The translations under genes were made by a program, and so were the position numbers. Below are positions 1 through 7,762 of a stretch of 64,000 nt of DNA, piece by piece. The first letter of the stretch is position 1, and each line of letters opens with the position of its first letter. The notes under the pieces were generated by a model. The model was given only the letters and a program-made list of their open reading frames with translations, was not told where the DNA came from and made no database searches. Location: the NCBI GenBank assembly GCA_948471525.1, contig CAOKSY010000008.1, forward strand, positions 11,862-75,861, written 5' to 3'. The stretch comes from an uncultured Clostridia bacterium (GTDB lineage Bacteria > Bacillota > Clostridia > Christensenellales > UBA3700).

Positions 1-38
1 CAATAAGTATCGCTATTTATCTTTTTTACGCTGTACAT
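1..38 (-). CDS. 5' end of a gene leaving the window
   Basis: Only the first 12 codons are present, reading MYSVKKINSDTY. The start is supported by AGGAG about six bases upstream of the ATG and by a good promoter further upstream. Too little protein is visible to name a family. Confidence 0.5.
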   Translation of the reverse strand, partial: MYSVKKINSDTY

Positions 39-79
39 AATTACTCCTGCCGCTTTCGCGGAAATTTTATTTCGCATAT

Positions 80-108
80 ATTTTACCACAGCCGAAAGTT
101 TTTATCAA
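80..108 (-). promoter_or_regulatory. Sigma-A-type promoter for the outgoing gene
   Basis: On the minus strand, TTGATA (103-108) and TAAAAT (80-85) are separated by 17 bases. They sit about 40 bases upstream of the ATG at 38. Confidence 0.5.
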
Positions 109-222
109 TCAAATACAATAACCGATTTGAATTCAAAATATCCGTTTTCTTTAACTATTCACTTGCACTCGTTATGGAAATAATTTTATCTACGATAAAT
201 TTTGAGCATTTGTTATATGCAT

Positions 223-254
223 AAAAATAGCGCGGACTTTCCCTTGCCGCGCCA
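223..254 (-). terminator. Intrinsic terminator of the LOG-like gene
   Basis: Read on the minus strand, a GCGCGG/CCGCGC stem is followed by TATTTTTAT. It lies about 25 bases past the stop codon at 279. Confidence 0.65.
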
Positions 255-278
255 TTTAGCCTGATCATTGCATAATTT

Positions 279-839
279 TTAGATGACTATGCCTGTATGG
301 AACTTATTGTATCTATCGGCATATTTATCCAATATCGCTATCACGTCTTCCGCCTCGGATACGGCGTAAACTCTATCCTCGGGGATATCTTCATATCTTA
401 TTCTTTGATCGAGCCTCTGCCCCGCTATCTTACCGCTCCAACCGTCCACGCAATCGAACGCCATTATCAATCTCATAAGCGGCCACGCAAAAGCCATCTC
501 CGACAGCGTTCCCGCTCCTCCGCCTATAGCGACGACAGCGTCCGCATTTGCCACGAGAGCATTTCTCATCATATCCAATCCCGTAGAAATTACTATGTCC
601 GCATATTCGTTGCGCTTGGTGCGGTCAAAGGACGGTATGATAGCAATAGTATCCCCCTCCCTGTATTTTTCCGACGCGCGAGCTCCTGCAAACGCCGCCT
701 CCATAACTCCGCCGAGACCTCCCGACTGTATCCTGTACCCGTTGTCCACCAATGCCTTTCCCGTCTCAAACGCGACCTTATATTTCAAGCTGTCTTTCTC
801 TATAACGCTATCTCCTACGATAGCCACCGTTTTTCTCAT
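279..839 (-). CDS. LOG-like nucleotide-binding protein (TIGR00725 type)
   Basis: This 186-residue protein has the Rossmann-type pattern of the LOG / lysine-decarboxylase-like superfamily: an N-terminal MRKTVAIVGDS strand, GGLGGVMEAAFAGA (nucleotide-binding region) and AIGGGAGTLSEMAFAW, the family PGGxGTxxE-like motif with AIGGG replacing PGG. LOG proteins release cytokinin-type bases from nucleoside 5'-monophosphates, but the TIGR00725 branch has no settled substrate. The open frame extends 33 codons upstream. I start at 839 because AAAGGAGAA stands just before that ATG and the fold begins there. It is monocistronic with its own terminator. The family is fairly certain, the substrate unknown. 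Confidence 0.8.
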   Translation of the reverse strand: MRKTVAIVGDSVIEKDSLKYKVAFETGKALVDNGYRIQSGGLGGVMEAAFAGARASEKYREGDTIAIIPSFDRTKRNEYADIVISTGLDMMRNALVANADAVVAIGGGAGTLSEMAFAWPLMRLIMAFDCVDGWSGKIAGQRLDQRIRYEDIPEDRVYAVSEAEDVIAILDKYADRYNKFHTGIVI

Positions 840-1042
840 ATTTATTCTCCTTTCGTCATTTGACGATATCTCATATATAATACTGTCCAAATTACGTTTG
901 CGTGATAAGTTTGTTTGCATTTTTGCAGTATTTTCCATGACTGTATTTTATCAAAAGATTGCAAAAAAGTCAATATAGCTGTTTTCGAGAGCTTGACAGT
1001 CCAACCCGTTATTATCTAAAAATAATTCCCAATTAAATTAAG

Positions 1043-1129
1043 ACGGCATAGCGAACCCGCGAGCGTCACAATTTCGTTCCAAGACAGTAGCGATAAAAAC
1101 AAGGACTCTTAGTAACAAGAGTCCTGTAA
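1043..1129. repeat. Distal copy of the tRNA-Thr-associated repeat
   Basis: This copy matches 4604-4686 closely, including the terminator hairpin and the ACAGTAGC block that corresponds to the 5' end of tRNA-Thr. It lacks the 20 bases of tRNA 3' end found in the other two copies. It marks the far edge of the AT-rich block. Confidence 0.75.
1091..1125 (-). terminator. Terminator-type hairpin in the distal repeat copy
   Basis: The stem AGGACTCTT/AAGAGTCCT has a six-base loop and, on the minus strand, is followed by TGTTTTTATC. It is identical to the hairpin behind tRNA-Thr and may end transcripts from the STAND gene. Confidence 0.55.
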
Positions 1130-1716
1130 AGATTTTATAGCATAATTGTCATTTTAATTTTCTTGCATTTCTACACGCCATTGATTACAAAAAGAAATCG
1201 TTTCTTTCTAAGTTAAAGCCATACTCCAATGCTGCGCCCCATAGCAAACTGTAGAACATAAATCAAATTATATTATAATATAATTAAAATTATAATACGT
1301 TTCTTTTACCTGCTTTTTCCATCGACTATCGTAATCTTCTCTAGGTTCCCGTATTGTTTTGCGCCTTTTGGACATAAATAAAACATGATGTTGATTCTAC
1401 TGTGCTTAAAATTTTAATTCTGTTCATTTCGCCATTTAAAAACATCTTGAATTAATCCGATATTAGTTGCCTATAACCATAGCAGAATTAAACATAGTTT
1501 TATCATAATTTATATAACGATTATTAATGGCCATGCGGCAACTCTCTTCGCCCATATCCTCAATAATGAATTCAGTGCACCAATATTTAATAAAACTTAC
1601 ATATATATCCTTATTTATTATCATATAAATTTTAATAATTAATAAAGCAAATTAACTATTTACAAAATAAATACATTATTTTAACATTTGTATCATTGAA
1701 TTCTCTTCCCACTGAA
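1130..1716. other. AT-rich non-coding stretch inside the island
   Basis: I see no convincing gene here. A 35-codon frame on the minus strand (1268-1375) has no ribosome binding site. The composition is much richer in A+T than the flanking chromosome, consistent with acquired or decaying DNA. Confidence 0.5.
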
Positions 1717-4173
1717 CTATTTGCCTAAACTAGGTATATATTGTTTCAATTCATTTCTTAAAGCTGTTGCAAATCCTTTAACGGTATTATTATATTTATG
1801 ACGCTCATTAAATAATAATTCACTCATTTTTCGAGCCTGTCTTAAATATGCAACAATTTTTGTCTCCTTGTATATTTCTAAATAATTTCTCCCCATATAT
1901 GAAACACACTGATAAAACTCATCATCACGTATTTTCAAATCGTTAAAAACCTCATAACTTTCTTCAAAATATTTAGAAACATCTAATCTATCTTCTTCAA
2001 GACTTTGCAACTGCATCCCAAACAACCAAAGAATAGAAGCGTAAGTTTTTGTTCTTCTTATAGCTGAATACAAAATATTTGTTTTAATAATCCAAATACA
2101 TTCTTGATACGCATTCTTAATTTCACTTGCTAAATCTTCTTCCAAAGACTTAGTATCGCTTAACATTCTTAATATTCTTGCTTTTTGATATTTTACATAT
2201 GGATGCATCGTACTCCGTTCAATTTCTGCAAAAGTTTTAATAACTTGTTCATAAGCCGTCCTTACAAAAAATCCTCCCTTATTACAATCAATTCGTGTCT
2301 CACCATAAAGTTTATAAATTTTTGCGGCAGCAATTCTGTCGCCTTCTGTATTAATCGCCCAGTCCGAAATTATGTTACGCAAACCTTTATTGTTTTCAAT
2401 TTGATCCTGTAAATTCCTCAATTCGGTTTTTATTTGTCTTGTACTAGATGCTATTTCGTTAGACAAAATTAAATAACTTTCTTTGTCAGGTAAAAATCTA
2501 AAAATAATATATTTTTCCGCAAATTCATTTAATCCGTATTCATTGTTTTTCTTTTCAATGATTAAATATTTGCAAAGCATAGTTAAAATTGGTTCTATTT
2601 CCTGATAAGAACATTTTGACAACATTCCTAAAGTATATATGTCAACAAAATTACTTGGATACACTGCTAAAATTTTTAACAGAGCATACATAGTCGCAGC
2701 TGACTCTTCAAATACTTTTTCTACCTCCTCAAATGTATTTTTAAACATATACTCACTAATTATTTCATATCCATTGGCAGGTAGCGATTGAAGCTCGTGT
2801 CCAATTTTTTTCACTGTCGCAACACGAGACAAATCCGCCGTCAATCCACGAATTGTATCAAATTTCTGCTCTAATCGTTTTATACTTAATACTAATACCA
2901 GCGTATTTCCTTTGGTAATATCAAGGAGATTTTTCATTTCTTCTTTCGACAACTGTAAATTTAAGCCATTTTCTTCCAAATATTCCGAAATAAACTGACT
3001 ACACCCTTCCATATCGTTAAATCCGCTTAAATACTTACGCTCATCAAACATTTCCTCATTTCGAGATGTAATAATATATTGTATCTGCGACGGAGATTCG
3101 TACTCGATAAATTCCCTAATCTTGTTTCGTTCTTCATTAGTTAACGTTTCAAAATTATCAATTACTATCAATCCATGTTTTTCAAAATTAGAAAAATCGC
3201 TAATTTCCAAATAAGAGTAAATAGCCTTTTTTAATGTGTCACAATCTGAAAAAGCATTCTTGATTTTAACCTCCTCTATTACTCCTGAAGTACTAGATAT
3301 ACTTAATTCTACTTTTTTAGCTGAAAAAAACAATATAAATGAAGGTCTATATCCATTTATTGTTGTTTCATCAATCACATCTCGAACAACACTTTTTATT
3401 GTCTCTAACACCAAAACAGTTTTACCTACACCGCCATAACCAAAAAGACAATAAGAGTTCTTTTTACGAAGAGCTCCGACTTTACCATAAATAAACTTCT
3501 TTAATTCATCTATTTCTTTCTCTCGTCTAACTAATTTGGTCTCAGAAAACGGCATCTCACCAAAGTTATTAATTTCAATAGGAATTTCAAAAGGCATCGT
3601 TTCCAACGCAACTAACTGCTTTTCAATTCCTTCTGCCGTTTCTAACCAGTAAAACTCTCCATCCTGTTTCTTTAAAAATTGATTGGAAATATTAATAAAT
3701 TCAATGACGATCTCCATATCATTTTTTTCTAAAGTTTTGCATCCTGGATGAGAAAGCTTATTCCTAACATAATGAAATTTTTTAGCTTTTTCCCAAAACG
3801 AATTTAAGTCATAAAAACGATCAATATAAGTTCGAAATAATTCATTAAATATTAAAAGGAGTGTGTTGATTTGCGACACAAATGGAATACTAATCTCCTC
3901 TTCTTGAATAGTTTTTCCTATAGAAGATTTCACTTCTTTTAACAATGAATATATCTTTTCCGAATTAGCTTTAATTTTACCAAATTCGCTAGAAAAAGAA
4001 TTAAAACCTATATACTGATCTTCTAATCCAATTTTTGAGGCAATTGCGTCTGTAAATGCAATTGCTGTTGGATAAGCATTCAATATTTCAGTACTAACAT
4101 AAGCTCGATAAGGTATCTCGAAATCCATTACAACTGTTCTAAGCTTTGAGTGTTGTTTATTTGATAAGTACAT
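1717..4173 (-). CDS. HEPN-STAND NTPase, probable anti-phage or abortive-infection effector
   Basis: This 818-residue protein has three visible parts. Residues about 60-170 form a helical domain with R137-NKLS-H142, the Rx4H signature of HEPN ribonuclease-like domains. Residues about 215-430 are a STAND/NB-ARC-like P-loop NTPase with Walker A GYGGVGKT (245-252), Walker B LIVIDNFE (335-342) and sensor motif IITSR (367-371). The remaining 400 residues are helical and resemble a winged-helix plus TPR-like sensor. STAND proteins oligomerise on ligand sensing, and HEPN domains often cut RNA. I infer a phage-triggered toxic RNase. The gene is AT-rich, has a consensus promoter and stands alone between repeats near tRNA-Thr. 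The phage role is inference; the domain calls are fairly secure. Confidence 0.75.
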   Translation of the reverse strand: MYLSNKQHSKLRTVVMDFEIPYRAYVSTEILNAYPTAIAFTDAIASKIGLEDQYIGFNSFSSEFGKIKANSEKIYSLLKEVKSSIGKTIQEEEISIPFVSQINTLLLIFNELFRTYIDRFYDLNSFWEKAKKFHYVRNKLSHPGCKTLEKNDMEIVIEFINISNQFLKKQDGEFYWLETAEGIEKQLVALETMPFEIPIEINNFGEMPFSETKLVRREKEIDELKKFIYGKVGALRKKNSYCLFGYGGVGKTVLVLETIKSVVRDVIDETTINGYRPSFILFFSAKKVELSISSTSGVIEEVKIKNAFSDCDTLKKAIYSYLEISDFSNFEKHGLIVIDNFETLTNEERNKIREFIEYESPSQIQYIITSRNEEMFDERKYLSGFNDMEGCSQFISEYLEENGLNLQLSKEEMKNLLDITKGNTLVLVLSIKRLEQKFDTIRGLTADLSRVATVKKIGHELQSLPANGYEIISEYMFKNTFEEVEKVFEESAATMYALLKILAVYPSNFVDIYTLGMLSKCSYQEIEPILTMLCKYLIIEKKNNEYGLNEFAEKYIIFRFLPDKESYLILSNEIASSTRQIKTELRNLQDQIENNKGLRNIISDWAINTEGDRIAAAKIYKLYGETRIDCNKGGFFVRTAYEQVIKTFAEIERSTMHPYVKYQKARILRMLSDTKSLEEDLASEIKNAYQECIWIIKTNILYSAIRRTKTYASILWLFGMQLQSLEEDRLDVSKYFEESYEVFNDLKIRDDEFYQCVSYMGRNYLEIYKETKIVAYLRQARKMSELLFNERHKYNNTVKGFATALRNELKQYIPSLGK

Positions 4174-4200
4174 TTTTATTCCTCTTAATCCATTTTAGTT

Positions 4201-4229
4201 ATTATAGTATATTTATTTCTTTTTGTCAA
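4201..4229 (-). promoter_or_regulatory. Consensus sigma-A promoter of the HEPN-STAND gene
   Basis: On the minus strand, TTGACA (4224-4229) and TATAAT (4201-4206) are exact consensus hexamers separated by 17 bases. GAGGAAT precedes the ATG at 4173. The remaining 4230-4440 is AT-rich with no gene. Confidence 0.8.
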
Positions 4230-4440
4230 TATAATAAATAAAGTAAGTTTTTAATAATATACATATACGAATTGTTTTTTTCGAGAAAACGCATTCGTAA
4301 TTTATAGTATTATCGAAAGTATACAGCTCAATATAATTTGCTAATAGTTAAAATACCACACCACATCATTTATACCAACAAACACAACTTAGTACTTTAA
4401 AATCTAATTTAAGCTTCATTGTGATATAAGGACAGCATCC

Positions 4441-4523
4441 CCAGTTGCTGGCCAGATTCGTAAGGAGCAACGCGACTGAATAGCGAGCCCGCGAGCGTCA
4501 CAATTTCGTCCTAAGACAGTAGC
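4441..4523 (-). pseudogene. tRNA-Thr chimeric relic, copy B
   Basis: On the minus strand it begins GCTACTGT, like tRNA-Thr, and ends in the T-arm/acceptor segment CGAATCTGGC. The D-arm, anticodon arm and half of the T-stem are replaced by sequence of the dispersed repeat family. The last acceptor bases are mutated relative to copy C. It cannot fold as a tRNA. Confidence 0.6.
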
Positions 4524-4533
4524 GATAAAAACA

Positions 4534-4559
4534 AGGACTCTTGTTTCTTCAAGAGTCCT
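4534..4559 (-). terminator. Terminator hairpin of relic B
   Basis: The stem AGGACTCTT/AAGAGTCCT is identical to that behind the real tRNA, with a different eight-base loop, followed by a T-rich tract on the minus strand. Confidence 0.55.
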
Positions 4560-4564
4560 GTAAA

Positions 4565-4648
4565 TGGAGCTACTGGCCAGATTCGTAAGGAGCAACGCGA
4601 CGGCATAGCGAGCCCGCGAGCGTCACGATTTCGTTCTAAGACAGTAGC
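4565..4648 (-). pseudogene. tRNA-Thr chimeric relic, copy C
   Basis: The 84-base segment keeps both acceptor strands of tRNA-Thr (GCTACTG and CAGTAGC) and the 3' CTCCA, but its centre is foreign repeat sequence without an anticodon arm. It lies 123 bases from the intact tRNA gene, giving a tandem array of tRNA or relic plus terminator units. Confidence 0.65.
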
Positions 4649-4649
4649 G

Positions 4650-4682
4650 ATAAAAACAAGGACTCTTAGTAACAAGAGTCCT
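4650..4682 (-). terminator. Intrinsic terminator of tRNA-Thr
   Basis: Five bases past the tRNA CCA end, the stem AGGACTCTT/AAGAGTCCT with a six-base loop is followed on the minus strand by TGTTTTTATC. Confidence 0.75.
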
Positions 4683-4687
4683 GTAAG

Positions 4688-4763
4688 TGGAGCTACTGGC
4701 CAGATTCGAACTGGCGACCTGTTCATTACGAGTGAACTGCTCTACCTGCTGAGCCACAGTAGC
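4688..4763 (-). tRNA. tRNA-Thr, anticodon CGT
   Basis: Read on the minus strand, the 76-base gene folds as a full cloverleaf. The acceptor stem is GCTACTG/CAGTAGC, the anticodon stem GTTCA/TGAAC carries loop CTCGTAA (anticodon CGT, reading ACG), the T-arm is GCCAG-TTCGAAT-CTGGC, and CCA is encoded. Its 3' end is duplicated in the two downstream relics, so it is the likely target of the adjacent insertion. Confidence 0.95.
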
Positions 4764-4787
4764 GAATTATGCGATCAAATCGCATAT

Positions 4788-4816
4788 ATTATAATAAATC
4801 TTCAGAGTTTTAGCAA
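4788..4816 (-). promoter_or_regulatory. Promoter of tRNA-Thr
   Basis: TTGCTA (4811-4816) and TATAAT (4788-4793) on the minus strand are 17 bases apart, just upstream of the tRNA 5' end. An imperfect palindrome built on ATGCGAT/ATCGCAT lies between the -10 box and the gene. Confidence 0.65.
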
Positions 4817-4843
4817 CTCATTTGCACCGATTTATAAAAATTT

Positions 4844-6235
4844 TTAGAAATCGGCGTTTCCGGTAGTACGCGAGAACGGGATCACGTCTCTGATATTCTG
4901 CATACCCGTCAAATACATTATAAGTCTTTCAAAGCCCAATCCGTATCCGGCGTGCTTAACGCCGCCGTATCTGCGGAGATCGAGATACCACCAATAGTCT
5001 TCTTCTCTCAATCCCAATTCTTTAATTCTCTCGACAAGCAGATCGAGACGCTCTTCTCTCTGGCTTCCGCCGATTATCTCGCCCACTCCCGGCACGAGAA
5101 GGTCAACAGCGGCTACAGTTTTTCCGTCGTCGTTGAGACGCATATAAAAAGCCTTGATCTCCTTGGGATAGTTGGTCACAAAGACAGGTTTTTTGAATAT
5201 CTTTTCGGTAAGATATCTTTCGTGTTCCGTCTGCAGATCCGCTCCCCAGAATACCGGATACTGGAATTCGTCTTTATGTTTCTCCAGCATTTCCACTGCT
5301 TGAGTATAAGTCACGGTCGCAAAATCGCTGTCTACTATGCCCTGCAGTCTCTCTATAAGTCCCTTGTCCATAAAGTTATTGAAGAAAGCCATTTCTTCAG
5401 GACATTTCTCCAGCACGTCTTTTATTACGTACTTGACCATATCGCGGGCAAGATCCATATCGTCCTGCAGATCGGCAAAAGCTATTTCCGGCTCGATCAT
5501 CCAGAATTCCGACGCGTGGCGGTTGGTAAAACTTCTCTCCGCTCTAAACGTAGGTCCGAACGTATATACGTTTTTAAACGCAAGCGCAAAACACTCCGCG
5601 TTGAGCTGTCCGCTCACCGTCAATCCCGCAGACTTTCCGAAAAAGTCCTTAGAATAATCTATATCGCCCTCTTTGGTCATCGGCGGATTCTTCAGATCGA
5701 GCGTAGTTACCTTAAACATTTCGCCCGCGCCCTCGCAGTCGCTCGTAGTGATCAACGGCGTGTTGACGTAGACGAAGTTTCTCGAAGCAAAGAACGCGTG
5801 TATCGCCTGAGCCGCGACCGAACGAACCTTGAACACCGCTTGGAAGGTGTTTGCCCTGGGTCTTAGGTGAGCGATCTCTCTCAGATACTCCATAGTATGT
5901 CTCTTTTTCTGCAAAGGATACGACGGAGTCGAAGTGGCCTCGATCACTATCTTTTGAGCTTTTATTTCAAAAGGCTGTTTCATCTGCGGAGTAAGCACTA
6001 CAGTTCCGACTACGCTTATGCCCGCGCCGACGTTTTGGGAAATAACGGTTTTATAGTTATCCAAGTCGCTGTCGGCAATGATCTGCGTAGTCTTAAAATA
6101 CGTACCGTCGCTGAGTTCGATAAAAGCAAAGTTTTTACTGTCTCTGATCGTCCTCACCCAACCGCACGTCTCTACGGTCATATCTGCGTATTTTTCATAA
6201 TTAGTAGCCAATTCTTTCAGTGTAATCGCGCTCAT
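4844..6235 (-). CDS. asnS: Asparagine--tRNA ligase
   Basis: This 463-residue class IIb synthetase charges tRNA-Asn in the cytoplasm. An N-terminal OB-fold (about 1-110, with VETCGWVRTIRDSKNFAFIEL) precedes the catalytic core. Motif 2 is FRAERSFTNRHASEFWMIEPE and motif 3 is GYGLGFERLIMYLTG. Length and motifs match AsnRS rather than AspRS. CGAGG precedes the ATG. No T-box leader is visible in the 240 bases upstream. Confidence 0.95.
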   Translation of the reverse strand: MSAITLKELATNYEKYADMTVETCGWVRTIRDSKNFAFIELSDGTYFKTTQIIADSDLDNYKTVISQNVGAGISVVGTVVLTPQMKQPFEIKAQKIVIEATSTPSYPLQKKRHTMEYLREIAHLRPRANTFQAVFKVRSVAAQAIHAFFASRNFVYVNTPLITTSDCEGAGEMFKVTTLDLKNPPMTKEGDIDYSKDFFGKSAGLTVSGQLNAECFALAFKNVYTFGPTFRAERSFTNRHASEFWMIEPEIAFADLQDDMDLARDMVKYVIKDVLEKCPEEMAFFNNFMDKGLIERLQGIVDSDFATVTYTQAVEMLEKHKDEFQYPVFWGADLQTEHERYLTEKIFKKPVFVTNYPKEIKAFYMRLNDDGKTVAAVDLLVPGVGEIIGGSQREERLDLLVERIKELGLREEDYWWYLDLRRYGGVKHAGYGLGFERLIMYLTGMQNIRDVIPFSRTTGNADF

Positions 6236-6479
6236 ATCAGCCTCGCCAAAATTAATTTATTAGAGTATAACATACAAAAGATCAAAATACAAACTTTTTC
6301 CGATAAATGATAAAATATTTTATTATATATAATAAAAATATATGACGCATTCGTTCGCGCACAACTGATTACAAATATTTACAACCGTGCATTTATTATC
6401 CAAAACCGTCACATATCCCCAAAAACTTCTTTCGCCCGACATTTTTTAGCGCAATAAAATAAATTTTACAAATTCGCTA

Positions 6480-6508
6480 TTGATTTTGTATTTACCGTAT
6501 AGTATAAT
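6480..6508 (+). promoter_or_regulatory. Promoter of the 6S-like RNA
   Basis: TTGATT (6480-6485) and TATAAT (6503-6508) are 17 bases apart. The predicted transcription start at about 6511 coincides with the 5' strand of the RNA's closing stem. Confidence 0.75.
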
Positions 6509-6510
6509 AA

Positions 6511-6716
6511 AGGTACACAAACGGGATGCACATTGTACCGCACTCTTGAATAGGGAATCCGGAGTTGGAATTCGGCTGGCGCGCCTTACCGCTTGCGGTT
6601 GAAGGATTACAAATGTTTTTCACAGGGTACCCACCTGCTACAAAGCGGGTTCAGAATTGCTCTCGCTTGTGTACCTAGAAAATCGGCAGACGTTTTCCCG
6701 TCTGCCGATTTTATTT
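6511..6716 (+). ncRNA. ssrS: Probable 6S RNA
   Basis: A promoter and an intrinsic terminator define a transcript of about 200 bases with no open frame of its own. The 5' end AGGTACACAA pairs perfectly with TTGTGTACCT at 6667-6676, closing one long rod. On the 3' side CCTGC-TACAAA-GCGGG forms a short hairpin after a GTACCCA segment, as in the central bubble of Firmicutes 6S RNAs. 6S RNA binds sigma-A holoenzyme and mimics an open promoter. The fold type is the main evidence, and a covariance search would settle it. Confidence 0.65.
6679..6716 (+). terminator. Terminator of the 6S-like RNA
   Basis: A 14-base-pair stem (6679-6692 with 6699-6712), loop TTTTCC, ends in a T-rich tract. The flanking A- and T-runs would also let it work for the convergent gene at 6803. 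Confidence 0.85.
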
Positions 6717-6802
6717 CCGAATTCGTTTTTTATTATAATTTTAAGGATTTCTATCGCCGCAAAGGCCTTCCATGCTTATATCCGCAGAGACTGTCGGTTT
6801 CA

Positions 6803-7762
6803 TCACTTTACCGCGTCTTTATACTTTTTAGTAGGATCGACGACGTGCTGAGAATCCCTATAATATTTCTTTCCGCAGTAATGATAATACGTCACGGTAT
6901 CGTACGCCTGTCCGAGCACTTTCGCTACGCCGACGACTATAAATATTCCAAAGCCGAGAGTGAACGCGCCCACCGCCACGGCAAGCAATATCTCCGCGAG
7001 ATAGAAGACAAAGTAAACTCCGAGCATATCCCTGAAATACTTTCCTGCGACCTTAAAGTTGGCGACGAGACTTTCTTTTACCGTCATATCCGACACTACG
7101 TACGCAGGCATCCATCCCGCAAAAAGCGATCTGCGTATCGCAAATAGCAATATTGCTACAAAATATCCGAAAGTAGTTCCTATAAAATTATTCCATGCTC
7201 CCACAAGAAGCCCCAATCCGAGGCTGAATCCGACGATAAGGATCAAACAGGCAATATTCAATCCCACGTGAGCAAGCGAAAACTTGATCGATTTACCCAC
7301 GTTTGCGATAAAATTGGATGTAAATCCGTACTCTCCGTCAGACGACATAAACGTATGCAGCGTATCGGTCACCGTATAGATACACATATTGAAATACACG
7401 CTGAACATAACCAGTATCAAAATCACCGCTATGATACCGCCCCAGATCGCGCCGAGGTGATTTCTCGTGACTACGGCGACTTCTTTTATCGTAGACACCA
7501 GATTTTGGTATTCCGCAGTCATACCGCCCTGATTTATACCGTCGTCGAGATCCACTCCGCCGAATATGGAAGTGAGATAATCCTTGACTGCTCTTCCGAT
7601 CTCCAGATCTTTTATATCGCTCATATAGCCGCTCAGCGTAGGCGCAAGCACCGCATATCCTATTATGCCGAATACCAACAGCGCGATCAAAAGCGCGAGC
7701 ACGATTTGATATACAAGCGAAAATTTAGATATCAGAATACTGAAAGAATCTTTTGTAATCAT
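6803..7762 (-). CDS. Polytopic membrane protein of unknown function
   Basis: This 319-residue protein has about six hydrophobic segments: a first helix near residues 15-37 (IVLALLIALLVFGIIGYAVL), a soluble loop, then helices near 105-125, 155-185, 190-210, 240-270 and 255-285. I recognise no named family or catalytic motif. Its start overlaps the stop of the upstream membrane-protein gene by four bases (ATGA), so the two are probably translated together and may form a complex. Transport or a role in membrane stress is possible but unsupported. Confidence 0.7.
   Translation of the reverse strand: MITKDSFSILISKFSLVYQIVLALLIALLVFGIIGYAVLAPTLSGYMSDIKDLEIGRAVKDYLTSIFGGVDLDDGINQGGMTAEYQNLVSTIKEVAVVTRNHLGAIWGGIIAVILILVMFSVYFNMCIYTVTDTLHTFMSSDGEYGFTSNFIANVGKSIKFSLAHVGLNIACLILIVGFSLGLGLLVGAWNNFIGTTFGYFVAILLFAIRRSLFAGWMPAYVVSDMTVKESLVANFKVAGKYFRDMLGVYFVFYLAEILLAVAVGAFTLGFGIFIVVGVAKVLGQAYDTVTYYHYCGKKYYRDSQHVVDPTKKYKDAVK

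Larger units (their letters stand above)
1043..4687. mobile_element. Putative insertion beside tRNA-Thr carrying a HEPN-STAND gene
   Basis: Copies of one compound repeat bound an AT-rich block: one truncated copy (1043-1129) on the far side, and two copies (4441-4563 and 4565-4686) abutting tRNA-Thr on the near side. Each near copy starts with the last 20 bases of the tRNA gene, as attachment sites of tRNA-targeting elements do. The cargo is one gene with lower GC than its neighbours. No integrase or transposase is visible, so the element may be decayed, mobilised in trans, or formed by recombination between repeats. Confidence 0.4.

Noticed and set aside
1268..1375. A 35-codon frame (MSKRRKTIREPREDYDSRW...) in the AT-rich stretch
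   Set aside because: No ribosome binding site precedes it and I found no continuation in frame. It may be gene debris, but the signal is too weak to annotate.
4952..5866. Long open frame on the plus strand opposite asnS
   Set aside because: It is antisense to a complete asnS, has no ribosome binding site and has composition typical of a shadow frame. The same holds for the long plus-strand frames over valS (9130-11343) and uvrC (40571-41764).
6236..6479. T-box leader search for asnS; also the gaps upstream of valS and metG
   Set aside because: None of the three upstream regions shows the T-box sequence block with an antiterminator ahead of the start, so no T-box is annotated.
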